DNA of 64,000 nucleotides from Candidatus Mycoplasma haematohominis (lineage in GTDB: Bacteria; Bacillota_I; Bacilli_A; Mycoplasmatales; Mycoplasmoidaceae). Below are positions 44,283 through 55,710 of this stretch, piece after piece. The notes below the pieces were generated by a model. It made no database searches and was not told the DNA's origin. It was given only the letters and a program-made list of their open reading frames with translations. Every line of letters starts with the position of its first letter. Within the stretch, counting starts at the first letter, position 1. The stretch lies in assembly GCF_902712995.1 (NCBI RefSeq), contig NZ_CACTIB010000031.1, forward strand, positions 124,001-188,000. The letters run 5' to 3'. A program made the translations under genes and the position numbers.

Positions 44283-44318
44283 TTTTAGATGTTTTAGATG
44301 TTTTAGATGTTTTAGATG
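44283..44318 (+). repeat. Four tandem 9-bp TTTTAGATG units
   Basis: Perfect 9-bp tandem repeat 51 bases upstream of the protease start (minus strand), between it and the 3' end of 44357..45355. Copy-number change could alter promoter spacing for the protease. Confidence 0.85.
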
Positions 44319-44356
44319 TTTTAAGCAAATTGCCACATATTGTTTTTTGAGAATAA

Positions 44357-45355
44357 TTATTGATTTTTCTTCCCTTCATCAGAACAATATCTTCATGCAT
44401 CATCTATTTCGTCTTGCGATGTTGTGCCTGATTGTTCATAAAAATCTTTGCATATTTTGTTTAGCGCATTTGCTGAACTTACGTTTTCATCTCATCCTGA
44501 AGTAGCTTGTTTGAATTTTTCAGTTAAAGGGAAAGCGCTGGTTTCATCTTCTTTATCTACCTTAAGTCTGTAATTAAAAGATCAATCTCATCAATCTTGG
44601 CTGTAGTCGTAAATTACAAATTTACTTTTGTTCTCTTTTACTTGAGTATTTTTAGGATCTTCTTTTTTCGATTGTTCGAAATTTAAATAAGTTATTTCTT
44701 TTTTGTTTGAACCACTCTCAGGAAACCGTGCTTTTGATGCTGTAGAGATTTCTTGTGAATCTACATCATTATCTGGATTTTTTCCATTAATAGTGCACAT
44801 TAATCAAAATTGTTGCTTGTATTTTTTGAAGTATGGTTGTCTTCCATATCCTTTGTCACAGAATTGGTTCATATGCAAAGGTTCATTATCTCCTCCCATG
44901 TAAACATTCGTATCATTGTAGGCTCCTAGGATAGTTATTTTTGGATTAACTTTTTGATTTTTTATCATGTATTCTCTTTGTTTGTAAGTGTTTCTTCATC
45001 ATTGTTCGTTGTCTTTTTCTCAGCTAACTAATTGTTTTCTGTGTTGTTGATCTATATGTCTAAGGCTTGATGTTCTATGCCTTCTATCTTGAGGATGTTT
45101 AACTATTTTTGGGCTTGTGTCTTTAATTTCTCTTAAATCAAATTTATTTTGAGAGTTAGATTCAAAAGTTTTTTCTTTTGATCTTTTTCTGTAAGTGGTT
45201 ATTTTTGTAACTGCTTCGTTGTTTATAGCTTCAACTTCAGTTGAGATTTCTTGATTTAGGAAATATACTTTCAAGAATTCGTATCCAGATACTCCTAAAG
45301 TTGCATTTCCTGCAACTCCAGAAACTACAATGGTTATCTTGGTTTCTCTTAGCAA
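44357..45355 (-). CDS. Family III surface protein, TTG start (332 aa)
   Basis: TTG at 45355 (MLRETKITI). Anchor GVAGNATLGVSGYEFLKVYFL. FDLR box, TYKQREYM, MNQFCDKGYG, FWLMCTINGKNP, ARFPESGSNKKE linker, YLNFEQSKKE, DYSQDWWDWSFNYRL, ALNKICKDFYEQ and AWRYCSDEGKKNQ. First of a run of seven family III genes (44357..52125). Function unknown. Confidence 0.86.
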
Positions 45356-45450
45356 AACTTAAATAAAAAAAGTTATTTATTTAAGTAAACAGAAATACAG
45401 TTGTTGCTGAATTAATTTTCTATTTTTTAAATATCAACACATTTGTCTTT

Positions 45451-46437
45451 TTAATTAGTTTCCTCTCCTATATCTGAACAATATCTTCAAGCATCATCTA
45501 TTTCTTGTTGTGTTTTTGTATCAGTTTCTTCATAGAAGCTTTTGCAGACTGAGTTTAAACCTGTTGTTGATCTTGTTGTATTGTCTCAACCGTTTTTTAC
45601 TTGTTTGAATCTATTACTTAAAGGAAAGAGGCTTGTTTCATTTTCTTTGTCTACTTTAAGTCTGTAATCAAAGGATCATTTCCATCAATCTTCGTTGTAG
45701 TCATAGACAACAAATTTATTTTTGTGATTTCCTATCTTGTTATTTTTTATGTTTGTTTTCTTAGATTGTTCTAAAGTTAAATAAGTTATTTCTTCTTCTT
45801 TTTCCCCTTTAAAAAATTTAGCTTTTGTTGTTTGAGAAATTACTTTCTCTTCTTCGGTATCATTTGGATTTTTCCCATCAATAGTACACATTAATCAGAA
45901 CTGCGCTTCATGTTCTTGGAAATAGGAAGGATCAGAGTAAGCCTTATTACAGAACTGATTCATGTGTACATTGTTGATTAAATATTCGTTTGATTCGTTG
46001 CTGTAACCTCCTATTAAGTCAACGTATCTTTCAAAGTCCCTACTCTCTGATATGTATTTCCTTTTTTTATAGATCTCGTTTCACCAATCTGAATTATCGG
46101 AAAATAAAACTACTAATTTTTTATGATCTTGTTTTATCCCTTTAAGTGGATGTTCTGCTTGCTTTTGCTCTTTTTCAATATCAATTGTTTTTAGATCATT
46201 CTTTGTGTAAATCCTGGGATCGAAACTCTTTTGCGAATCTGTCACAAAAGAAACAGTCTTAGTTAACTTCCTTTCAATTTTTATTATTTCAATTGCTGAA
46301 TTGTCTGCTTTTGTAATCTCTTCAAATGAACTTAGATGTAAAAAATACTCCTTCAGCAATTCGTATCCTATTATTCCTAAAGCTGTATTTCCAGAGATTG
46401 CTGAAATAATAATGGTCGCCTTTGTTTCCTTTAGCAA
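45451..46437 (-). CDS. Family III surface protein, TTG start (328 aa)
   Basis: TTG at 46437 (MLKETKATI). Anchor ISGNTALGIIGYELLKEYFL, FDPR box, WWNEIYKKRKYI, MNQFCNKAYS, FWLMCTIDGKNP, AKFFKGEKEEE, YLTLEQSKK, WWKWSFDYRL, LNSVCKSFYEE and AWRYCSDIGEETN. A UGA follows SDNSD in the first module. Function unknown. Confidence 0.86.
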
Positions 46438-46533
46438 AGTAAAAATATTTAAAGATTTATCTTTTATTGCAAATTGACAAGTGTGTAGGGTGAGTATTAT
46501 CTAATATTTTTAAAACAATTACAATTTATCTTT

Positions 46534-47526
46534 TTAAGTGTCTTTTTTTCCAGTATCGGAGCAATATCTTCAGGCATCATCTATTTCGTTTTGTGATGAA
46601 TTGCCGCTATTTTCATAAAAGTCTTTGCAAACTTTATTTAGAGCATTTTGCTCATCTACTTTACTATCTCAACCTTTAGTTATGTTTTTGAAACTATCGC
46701 TTAAAGGAAATTTACTTTTTTCGTTTAATTTATCTACTTTAAATCTATATCTATAAGATCATTCTCACCAATCTTGGCTGTAATTGTGGACTACGAATTT
46801 ATTTTTATGACTGTCAGATATTTGGCTATTCTTTATAGTTTTTTTTGATTGAGCAAGAGTTAAATAAAAAATTTTTTTATTGGAATTATTAATTGGAAAC
46901 TCTGATTCAGTTCCTGTTGAAATTATTTTTGATTCTGCCTCTCTATCTGGATTTATCCCGTCAACTGAACAAATTAGTCAGAATTGATCTTTATGTTGTT
47001 GGTAGTAATTAGCGCTAATGTAACTTTTGTCGCAAAATTGGCTTGCATATACGTCTCCTGATAAATCTCAGTTCTGTTCAGAATTGTATCCCCCAACAAT
47101 ACTTACATATTTATTAAAATTTTGATTTTCAAGAATGTATTTTCTTTTTTTGTAAGTCTCCTCTCATCAATCCTTGTTATCATCAAAAACTCCAACAAGC
47201 TTACTTTTGTATTGGTTTAGATAGTAATTTCTATAAACAATGTATTTACTACTATATCTATCATTAATGGTTTTAGGTCTTGCTGTGTTGTTGTAAATTC
47301 TTGGATCGAAGCTTTTCTGAGATCCATTGTATGTAACAGTAGTGGTTCTAACCCTTGAGATTTTCGTTTTTTCTATTGATAAATTATCTGAAGTTTCAAA
47401 TTCTCTTTCTTCTTCTTGATTTCAAAAATATGCTTTTAAAAGTTCATGTCCTGCTACTCCTAATGCTGAATTTCCTAATATAGCTGAGAAAACTAGAGTA
47501 ACCTTAGTTTCCGTCAGTATGGGCAT
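46534..47526 (-). CDS. Family III surface protein (330 aa)
   Basis: ATG at 47526 gives MPILTETK. The family start position itself is ATA, so this ATG two codons upstream is used. Anchor FSAILGNSALGVAGHELLKAYFW, FDPR box, WWEETYKKRKYI, ASQFCDKSYI (N replaced by S), FWLICSVDGINP, YLTLAQSKK, HNYSQDWWEWSYRYRF, ALNKVCKDFYEN and AWRYCSDTGKKDT. Open throughout under code 4. Function unknown. Confidence 0.85.
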
Positions 47527-47634
47527 AAATCCTGCTGCCTCAGTCACGTTTAAATTAGGAATATAAGTTTTTAAGTTTCAATAATTTATTTGCTATTTTT
47601 TTGATTATCTACGTGTTAGTTTTTTAGAAGCTAT

Positions 47635-48606
47635 TTATTGAGATGATTTGCCAATGTCAGAACAATATCTTCATGCATCATCTATTTCGTCTTGTGATGT
47701 TGTATCATTTTGTTCATAGAAATCTTTACATATTACATTCAAAGCTGTAGTTTTCTTTAATTCAGAATCTCATCCAGAACTAGCTTTTAAAAATTTACTG
47801 CTTAGAGGAAATTCGCTTTTTTCGTCTGCTTTATCTGCCAGAAATCTGTATGTATAGGATCAATTTCATCATTCTGGACTATAGTCATAGACAACAAAAT
47901 TATCTTTATTTTTGATTTCTTTATTAATTATTCCTGTTTTTTTAGCTTGGTTTAGTGTCAGATAAGTTATTGATTCTTCTAGCTCTGCTCCTTTTTTAAA
48001 GTTTGCTTTTGTTGCATTGGAAATTCCAAAGGAATCATCATTTTCCGGATTTTTTCCGTCGATAGTACACATTAATCAAAATTGATCTTTATGTTTTTGA
48101 AAATACGTCCTACTCGAATAAGCATTTTCGCAAAACTGATTCATATGTAGATTTTTTGCTCACCAATAATTTTCGCTGTCGTATCCTCCAGTTATTTGTA
48201 CATAAGGATTGAAATTTTGATTTTGAATAATGTATTTTCTTTGTTCGTAAGCTTCAATTCATCATTCTCGATTTGTGCTTTCTCAGGCTACTAAAGAATT
48301 GACATATTTTTGAAGATGATTTATGAAATAACCCTTATGACGTTTGTAATATCTATCACCAATTACTGTATTAGGATTATTACTTTTTCTAAGATCGAAA
48401 TTAGATGATTTAGTCGGAGAAACTGTTTGAGTTCTAGTCCTAGATGTTTTTACTGATTTGAATATTTGATTTTCTGTAATTTCTACCACCTCTTCTGTTG
48501 GCGATCCAAAAAAATAGAACTTCAATAATTCATTTATTGAGACTACAAGAGCTGAATTACTTCCTGCAGCAGCGACTGTAAGCGTTATTTTCGTCTCGGT
48601 GAGCAT
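47635..48606 (-). CDS. Family III surface protein (323 aa)
   Basis: ATG at 48606. Anchor AAAGSNSALVVSINELLKFYFF, with the GVSGYE of the left group replaced by V-x-INE, as in all genes to its right. FDLR box, MNQFCENAYS, FWLMCTIDGKNP, ANFKKGAELEE linker, YLTLNQAKK, WWKWSYTYRF, ALNVICKDFYEQ and AWRYCSDIGKSSQ. Function unknown. Confidence 0.86.
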
Positions 48607-48709
48607 TAATTAGTTTAGAGACAAAAAGCATGTTTAACTGAAGTGTGAAATATTCTTTATGTGACTTAATTTGTTTGTATTTTTTTGGATGTTTACTATT
48701 TCAAAATTT

Positions 48710-49696
48710 TTAATTAGTTTCTTTTCCTAAAACAGAACAATATCTCCATGAATCTTCAATTTCTTCTTTTGTGGGATTGTTAGCTTCATAGAACTCTTTA
48801 CATGCTGTGTTGAGCGATTTGGCGTTATTTAGATTTTCATCTCATCCTTTTTCTATTTCAGTAAATTTTTTGCTTAATGGAAAAGCACTATTCTCTTCAG
48901 ATTTATCTTTTTTTCATCTGTATTGATATGATCACTCTCACCATTCTGGTTTTCAGTCGTATACTACGTATTTATCTTTCTCTTTAACTTTTATGTTTTC
49001 AATATCAGATGTTTTTTTCTTAGCTTGAGCGAGCGTCATATAGATAATTTCTTTTTCTTGGGGTTTTTCGGTAGGAAATTTAGCTTTTTCAGCAAAAGAA
49101 ATTCTTGAATCAGGATTTTTTTCATTTGGATTTTTCCCGTCTGTGGTACAGACTAATCAAAATAGATCTTCATAATCTTTAAATTGATAAGAATTTCAAG
49201 TTAGTAGTTCGCAAAATTGATTCATGTACACGGGTTTATTTAGGTATCAAACTGTTACTGTTGAATATCCTTTTTGAAATTGAACTTCTTTTGAGGAGAA
49301 ATCTTGATTTTTAATCATGTACATTCTCTGTTCATAAACTGAGTCTCATCAATTTTGATTCTGGTTTCAAACTACTACTTTATTTCTGTGTTGTGCTATG
49401 TGTTTTACTTGTGAAATAACATGGCTTTTGTAACCGCTGTAATCTATTGTTGATGGTTTATCTTGTCGTGATCTAGGATCAAAACTTCTTTTGCTTTCAG
49501 GATTAAAACTAACAGTTGAAATTTTTTTTCTCGAAGGAATTGTAGTTCCTATGGAGCTGTTATCTAATGCAACTATTTCTTCGAATTCCTCTTTCTTTAA
49601 TAGATACACCTTTAGGAATTCATTAATTGAAACTCCTAGAGTTGCATTTCCTCCGCCAGTAGCTATAGCTATCGTAATCTTGGATTCAGTAAGCAT
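48710..49696 (-). CDS. Family III surface protein (328 aa)
   Basis: ATG at 49696 preferred over 49735 because MLTESKITI matches the family and AAAGGG lies just upstream. A G6 run (49712..49717, plus strand) sits 15 bases upstream. Anchor TGGGNATLGVSINEFLKVYLL, FDPR box, WWDSVYEQRMYM, MNQFCELL, FWLVCTTDGKNP, YMTLAQAKKK, WWEWSYQYRW, LNTACKEFYEA and SWRYCSVLGKETN. The W of WRYC is TGG here, direct evidence that UGA at that position in paralogues is Trp. Confidence 0.87.
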
Positions 49697-49811
49697 TTGA
49701 CCCTTTATTATGGGGGGTCGACTGCATTTATCCAAGAAAGCAAATTTGATTTAAAGAATGTTTTTTATTTGAAATTTTTATTGGGTGAATAACAGATTAT
49801 TTTTAGATTGT

Positions 49812-50774
49812 TTATTTTCCTTCTGCCGAACAATACCTTGAGGCGTCCTCTTGTTCATCTGCGGAACTACTTGCTTTTTCATAGAAATCTTTGCATACTT
49901 TATTTAGTGATTCCTTTTTCAACTTGCTATCTCAGTCTTTTTCTACTTTTTTAAATTTTTCACTTAAAGGATAGGCACTGCTTTCATCGGCTTTATCTTT
50001 TTGGAATCTATATTCGTAGGATCATTTTCATCATTCCTCGCTATAGTCATAGACTACATATTTATTTTTGTTTACAGAACTGAATTTTGCTTTATCTTCT
50101 TTTTTCTTTTTTGCTTGTTCTAAAGTCATGTAATCTATTGATTTTTCTTTTGGTGTTTTTTCCGGGGTTGGAAAGTTTGCTTTTTGCATTTGTGAAATCT
50201 TTTCACTTGATCTTCTTTCTCCCGGCTTTTTACCATCTACTGAACATATCAACCATAATAAGTCTTCATATTTTTTGTATTTAAATCGCTGACCGTAAAC
50301 ATATTTACAAAATTGATTCATATAAATTTCTTGATTTAAATTTTGAATAGGCGCCTTAGAAAATCCTTTTTTGAACTTTACTCCTGCTGAAGAAATGTCT
50401 TGATTTTTCATTATGTAGCTTCTTATTTCGTATATTGAGTTTCATCATTCTTGTTCTTCGTGTCCATTTACTAATTTACTTGAGTTTGCCTGCAGTTGAC
50501 TTGCCATAAATGTAGAATATTCCGACATCATGTTTCTTGGAGTAGTTGTACTTTTTCTTGGATCAACATTGGTACTACTGCCTTTATAAGTTACTGCTTC
50601 AGTCTTTTTTCTAATGGGTGTTACATCGAAAGAACTACTATCTAATGTAGATAATTCATCAGAATCTCTCGTCATAAATAGGTAGAGTTTTAAGAATTCA
50701 TTGAAATAAATACCAATAGCTGAATTTCCACCTATAGCAGCAACGCTCAATGTCATTTTTGTCTCTCTGAGCAT
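49812..50774 (-). CDS. Family III surface protein, subgroup IIIb (320 aa)
   Basis: ATG at 50774; a TATAAG box lies 20 bases upstream (50795..50800) and a 13-bp x7 array 101 bases upstream. Anchor IGGNSAIGIYFNEFLKLYLF. VDPR box, MNQFCKYVYG, LLWLICSVDGKKP, ANFPTPEKTP linker, YMTLEQAKKK, WWKWSYEYRF, SLNKVCKDFYEK and ASRYCSAEGK: the Trp of WRYC is Ser, a feature of subgroup IIIb (49812-56997). Function unknown. Confidence 0.87.
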
Positions 50775-50875
50775 TGTTTTTGTATGAGAGTTCGCTTATA
50801 TTGGGTAGTAAATATGAGTGTCTAAATTTGATTTATTAAATGTTTTCTTAGTAATTAAATAGGTTTGTTTTTTAT

Positions 50876-50966
50876 TGTCTCTCAGTATTGTCTCTCAGTA
50901 TTGTCTCTCAGTATTGTCTCTCAGTATTGTCTCTCAGTATTGTCTCTCAGTATTGTCTCTCAGTAT
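50876..50966 (-). repeat. 13-bp tandem array, 7 units
   Basis: Seven perfect copies of TGTCTCTCAGTAT (plus strand), directly abutting, upstream of the family III gene starting at 50774. Flanked by sequence conserved at the three other arrays. No spacers, so not CRISPR. Confidence 0.95.
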
Positions 50967-51141
50967 GTTTCATGATTTTCAAAAACCTTGAAATAGTAGT
51001 TTTTGAATTTATTTTTGATTTTTTATATAGAGCTTTTATTGAAATTAGAAATGATGTTGATAGTTGTTTTTTCGTTTTTAAAGTGTTAATTGGTAGAGGC
51101 AAACTTTGAAAAAAATAAATATTTTGAATGAATTAATTAGT

Positions 51142-52125
51142 TTATTTTCCTTCTGCAGAACAGTACCTTAAAGCATCTTCTTTTTCATCTGAGGAACTAT
51201 TTTCTTTTTCATAGAAATTTTTACATATTGAATTTAAAGATTCTTGTTCCAATGCACTATCTCATCCTTTTTTGGCCTTCTTAAATTCATTACTTAAGGG
51301 AAAAGCGCTGTTTTCATCAGCTTTGTCTTTTTGGAACCTATATTTGTACGATCAGTTTCATCATGCTTCACTCCAGTCATAGACTACATATTTGTCTTTC
51401 TCGCTAACTTTTATATTTGCAATATCAGATGCTTTTTTCTTAGCTTGAGAAAGTGTCATATAAGTTATTGTTTTTTCATTTGATGAGTCATCTTCAGTAG
51501 GAAAAGTCGCTTTTTCTGAACTTGAAATTTTTTTATCATCATTGGTTTCTTCAGGATTCTTTCCATCTATTGAACAAATTAGTCAGAATAATTCTTTGTA
51601 TTTGTCATATTTGGAGTAACTTCCATAAATTAGGTAACAGAATTGGTTCATATGTATTTCTGAATTTAGACTTCAAATGACAGACGAAGAAAAGCCCTCA
51701 ACAAAATTTATTTTTTCAGTGAAAATATCTTGATTTTTCATTATGTAGAATCTTTGTTTGTATATTGATCTTCATCACGCTTCTTCCTTTTTTCAATTAA
51801 CTAATTTATCTCTGTGTTGTCTAATATGTTTCATTTGAAAGCTCGTATGACTGTCATAAGTACTATCTGAAATTTTTTCTGAAGGAACGCTTGAGCTTTT
51901 CCTTGGATCAAAACTAGATTTACTAGATTCGTTATAAGTTACTGCTTTAATTTTTTTTCTGACAGGTATTACACTTCTGAAATCTTCGTTGTCGAGAGTT
52001 ATTACTTCATCAAATTCTTCATTTTTAAATAAATAGAGTCTTAAGAACTCATTAATAGAAACACCAAGAGCTGAGTTTCCTCCTCCAGCTGCAACAGCTA
52101 TTGTGATTTTGGTTTCTGTAAGCAT
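51142..52125 (-). CDS. Family III surface protein, subgroup IIIb (327 aa)
   Basis: ATG at 52125. Anchor AAGGGNSALGVSINEFLRLYLF. FDPR box, MNQFCYLIYG, LFWLICSIDGKNP, ATFPTEDD linker, YMTLSQAKKK, WWKWSYKYRF, SLNSICKNFYEK and ALRYCSAEGK (Trp replaced by Leu). Upstream region resembles the array-bearing promoters but has no 13-bp array. Function unknown. Confidence 0.87.
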
Positions 52126-52439
52126 TATTTTTGGTTTGCTCCATTTATATGGGAAAGTAAATATGAGTTCTTAAATTTGATTTATCGCTGTTTTCTTAAT
52201 ATTTAGGAGGTTTGTTTTTTATTGCGTTTATGTTTTGAAACTAGGAGAAGAAATAGCAGTTTTTAGATTTATTTTTTGATTTTTATATAGGGATTTTTTG
52301 GAATTAGAAATGGAGTTAATAAGTGTTGTTTTTAGTTTAGATGATAAATAAATCCTTTTATTACAGAAACTTTTTTATTTTTTTTCAAGAAAAAATTTTC
52401 TTTGTTACTTGTTTGTGCATAAGTGGGCGAAAACTAAAA
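52126..52439. other. Array-less version of the IIIb upstream region
   Basis: Between the divergent starts 52125 (minus) and 52440 (plus). Has the same landmarks as the array-bearing spacers: a TATAAA site near 52145, AGGTTTGTTTTTTATTG, then the TTTTTATATAGGGATTTTTTGGAATTAGAAATG-type block. Only a non-repeated TTATGTTTTGAAACTAGG stands where the others carry 4-7 repeats. No gene. Confidence 0.6.
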
Positions 52440-53060
52440 ATGGAAATTACAAAAACAAAATTAGGAAAAGGAGCGATATCTCTTCTTGTTATTCCTCCAA
52501 CTATTTACTTCTGTGTAAGGTTAGGAATGGCTAGTTCACAAACCTATAAACCTTTCTCTCCTAACTCTGCCTCTAACTTCAAGACACCAACAGGATCTAA
52601 TGAGAAACTTCCTGCGTTATTGAATAAATCAACTTCTGTCTATCAAAAATACAAACATGTGATTCTGCAACCTATAGAAACAGGAAAAACTCCTAAAGAT
52701 GAATATGATCAACTATTTCCTAAATGACAAGAGAAATGAAATTATTTGAAGACAAAATTAGACGATAAATACAATGACTATCCAAATACATATTTGCATA
52801 CTATAAGCAATCAAAAAGATAATGAAGCTACTCTTTTAGCTGGTTTATGTTGATATGCTTTTGCTTCTGATACTGCAACTATTGATGAGCAAAAACATTG
52901 AAAATTAACCCATTTAAGTAATCTTGGCTTTGTTACTGATAAATATCCTTCCGAAGACGAAGTTGACCATTTTTGGGATGTAATTTGAGATTTATGTTCT
53001 GACTGAGGAGATTATCAGCAACCAGTAAGTAAGCCAACTAGTTGAGGAAAAGTATTGTAA
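52440..53060 (+). CDS. Orphan anchored protein (206 aa)
   Basis: ATG at 52440 (MEITKTKLGKG) chosen over an in-frame ATG at 52341 because it places the single hydrophobic segment (AISLLVIPPTIYFCVRLGM) at the N-terminus, as in all families here. A Ser/Pro/Thr linker, then WQEKWNYLKTKL, LAGLCWYAF and DLCSDWGDY. Two Trp-adjacent Cys near the end recall family IV, but overall similarity is low. Many UGA codons. Plus-strand island between minus genes. Function unknown. Confidence 0.78.
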
Positions 53061-53149
53061 AAAAGAGATATATGCCTATAATGCTGGTTTTAAGATTTTT
53101 ATAACTATATAGGTGTTATTTAGTTCAATAGAAAATTAAAGCGAGAAAA

Positions 53150-53434
53150 ATAAATATTCCTATAGAAGAATTAGCTGATTTGATTTTTGATGTTTATTGC
53201 CCGAAGGAATTATTTGACAATGACAAGAACATCAAACAGAAATTTATTGATTATTTCAATCAAAGAAATAAGACAACAATAGTTAATTATGAAGTAGTAA
53301 GGGTAATGATTTTGGAGATATTAGAGAAAGAGATTGTTCAATCAAAAAATAAGAAAATAAAGCTTTCTTTTTTTGATCCCTTGTTCAGAGACTTAAACGA
53401 ATATGAGATTACTGCTAAAGAGTTTGAAGATTAG
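53150..53434 (+). pseudogene. Orphan gene lacking a normal start codon (about 94 codons)
   Basis: The frame aligns with the minus-strand fragment at 57334..57647. There MKVSLEKLAEIIF begins with ATG; here the same point reads ATA (INIPIEELADLIF). Downstream the two share KEL, the KFI.YF / RFI.YF pair and a C-terminal FDPLFRDLNEYE / FEVLFENMDFYE segment. It is open to TAG at 53432 and could initiate at ATA or at TTG 53180. Acidic and Lys-rich, no anchor, so probably cytoplasmic. Function unknown. Confidence 0.5.
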
Positions 53435-53436
53435 CT

Positions 53437-54423
53437 TTATTTTCCTTCCGCAGAACAATACCTTAAGGCGTCCTCTTGTTCATCTGCGGAAATACTTGAT
53501 TTTTCATAGAAATCTTTGCATACTTTATTTAGTGATTGGTTATTTAATTTATCATCTCAGTCTTTTTCAACTTTTTTAAACTGTTCACTTAAAGGATAAG
53601 CGCTGCTTTCATCTGCTTGATCTTTTTGGAATCTATATTGGTAGGATCATTTCCATCATTCTTCGCTATAGTCATAGACTATATATTTCTCTTTCTCGCT
53701 AACTTTTATATTTTTAATATCAGATTCTTTTTTCTTAGCTTGTGAAAGTGTCATGTAAGTTATTGTTTTTTTATTTGTCGTTTCGCCCGGGGTTGGAAAA
53801 GTGGCTTGTTCTGTTTCTGAAATTCTTTTGTTTTCTTCTTGTTCTTCTGGATTTTTGCCATTTATTGAACATATCAATCAGAATAAGTCTTTGTATCTGT
53901 TGTATTGTCGAGAGTTGCCATATATGAAATGGCAAAACTGATTCATATAAATAGCCCTCGAATTTAAACTAGGTATATAGGTAGCACTGAAACCATAAGC
54001 AAACTCTATTCCCTCTATATTGATGTCTTGATTTTTCATAATGTAAATCCTTTGATCGTATATTGATTTTCATCACGCTTCTTCTTCTCTTCCGTTGACT
54101 AATTTATCTTTGTGGTTAGAAATATGACCCATTTGTCATGGAGTATGACTTTTAAAAGTGCTGCTTGAAATCTTCTCTGATGGTGTAGTTTTGCTTTTTC
54201 TTGGATCAATACTAGATTTACTGCCATTTGTATAAGTAACTGTTTCAACCCTTTTTCTTGTAGGCATTATGCTTTTGAAAGTGTCGCTATCTAATGTAGA
54301 TAATTCATCAGAATCCCCTGTCATAAATAAGTAGAGCCTTAAGAACTCATTGAAATAAATACCAAGAGCTGAATTGCCACCGACAGCGGCAACACTTAAT
54401 GTAATCTTCGTTTCCTTTAGCAC
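53437..54423 (-). CDS. Family III surface protein, subgroup IIIb, GTG start (328 aa)
   Basis: GTG at 54423, with TATAAA (54427..54432) ending only three bases upstream, so transcription would begin about at the start codon. Anchor VGGNSALGIYFNEFLRLYLF. IDPR box, MNQFCHFIYG, LFWLICSINGKNP, ATFPTPGETT linker, YMTLSQAKKK, WWKWSYQYRF, SLNKVCKDFYEK and ALRYCSAEGK. 13-bp x4 array upstream. Ends two bases from the plus-strand gene at 53150..53434. Function unknown. Confidence 0.86.
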
Positions 54424-54509
54424 GTATTTATATTGAGGAATAAATATGAGTTCTTAGATTGAACTTGTCAGTTGTTTTCTTATTAATTAAAGAGGTTTGT
54501 TTGATGTTG

Positions 54510-54561
54510 TGTCTCAATACCTTGTCTCAATACCTTGTCTCAATACCTTGTCTCAATACCT
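54510..54561 (-). repeat. 13-bp tandem array, 4 units
   Basis: Four copies of TGTCTCAATACCT, 86 bases upstream of the GTG at 54423. Sequence differs from the 50876 and 57096 arrays but the period is the same and the flanks are homologous. Confidence 0.95.
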
Positions 54562-54729
54562 TTCATAGTTTTTGAAAAATCTCAGATGGTAGTTTTTGAA
54601 TTTATTTTCGATTTTTTATATAGAGCTTTTATTGAAATTAGAAATGATGTTGATAGGTTTTTTTAGTCTTTAAAGCACTAACTGAGAAGAGCAAACTTTG
54701 ATAAAAATAAATATTTTGGGCGAATTAAT

Positions 54730-55710
54730 TTATTGTTTTTCTGCAGAACAATATCTTGAGGCGTCTTCTTTTTCGTCATTAGAACTATTTGTGTTTTCGT
54801 AGAAATCTTTGCATACTTTATTTAGTGATCCGTCTCCTAATTGATCATCTCAGCCTTTCTGTACTTTTCTAAATTTTTCACTTAAAGGATAAGCACTTTC
54901 TTCATCTTTCTGATCTTTTTGCCATACATATTCGTAGGATCATTTCCATCATTCTTCGCTATAGTCGTAGACTACGTATTTACTTTTGTTTATAGATCCG
55001 AATTTATTTTTATCTGTTGCTTTCTTTTTGGCTTGATCTAGAGTCATGTAATTTATCTGTTTCATTTGGCTGTTTTTAATTGGAAAATTTGCTGTTTGCA
55101 TTTGCGAAATCCTTTCACTTGAATTCTTTTCTTCAGGATTAACTCCATCTATTGAACAGATTAATCAGAATAGATCTTTATATTTTTTGTATTGGTAATT
55201 ACTTCCATAGATTAAATAGCAAAATTGATTCATATAAATAGCTCTCGAATTTAAATCAGGTATATAGGTAGCGCTGAAACCATAAACAAACTCTATTTTC
55301 TCTATATTGATGTCTTGATTTTTCATAATGTAAGTTCTTTGTTTGTATATTGATTTCCATCAATTGTCATTCTTTCTCCCGTCAACTAATTTATTTTTGT
55401 GACTTGAAATATGTCACATTTGTCCTCTTGTATGACTTTGATAAGTGCTATCTGAAATTTTTCATTGAGGATCACTGCTACTTTTTCTTGGATCAGAGCT
55501 ATTTTTGGTAGACGATTTGTAGATTACTTTTTCAACTTTTTTTCTGGCAGTTTTTACAATTTTGAAAGCATCATTGTTTGATGTAGATAATTCATCAGAA
55601 TCGCCCGTCATAAATAAGTAGAGTCTTAAGAATTCATTGAAATAAATACCAATAGCTGAATTTCCACCTATAGCAGCAACGCTCAATGTAATCTTCGTTT
55701 CCTTGAGCAC
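54730..55710 (-). CDS. Family III surface protein, subgroup IIIb, GTG start (326 aa)
   Basis: GTG at 55710, with TATAAA (55714..55719) three bases upstream, as at 54423. Anchor IGGNSAIGIYFNEFLRLYLF. SDPR box, MNQFCYLIYG, LFWLICSIDGVNP, ANFPIKNSQMKQ linker, YMTLDQAKKK, WWKWSYEYVW, SLNKVCKDFYEN and ASRYCSAEKQ. 13-bp x6 array upstream. Function unknown. Confidence 0.86.

Noticed and set aside
49367..49735. N-terminal extension MDKCSRPPIIKGQ before MLTESK
   Set aside because: Paralogues start at MLTESK, and the extension crosses a C6 run and a ribosome-site candidate. Same reasoning for ATG 62758 and for TTG 41301 and ATG 52341.
50888..51109. Plus-strand ORF across the 13-bp array with a VVFEFIFDFL-type tail, also seen at 57088..57288
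   Set aside because: Copies at 54591 and 55896 show frame-neutral DNA similarity, the array period is not a multiple of three, and the conserved part is better explained as shared upstream DNA of the minus-strand genes.
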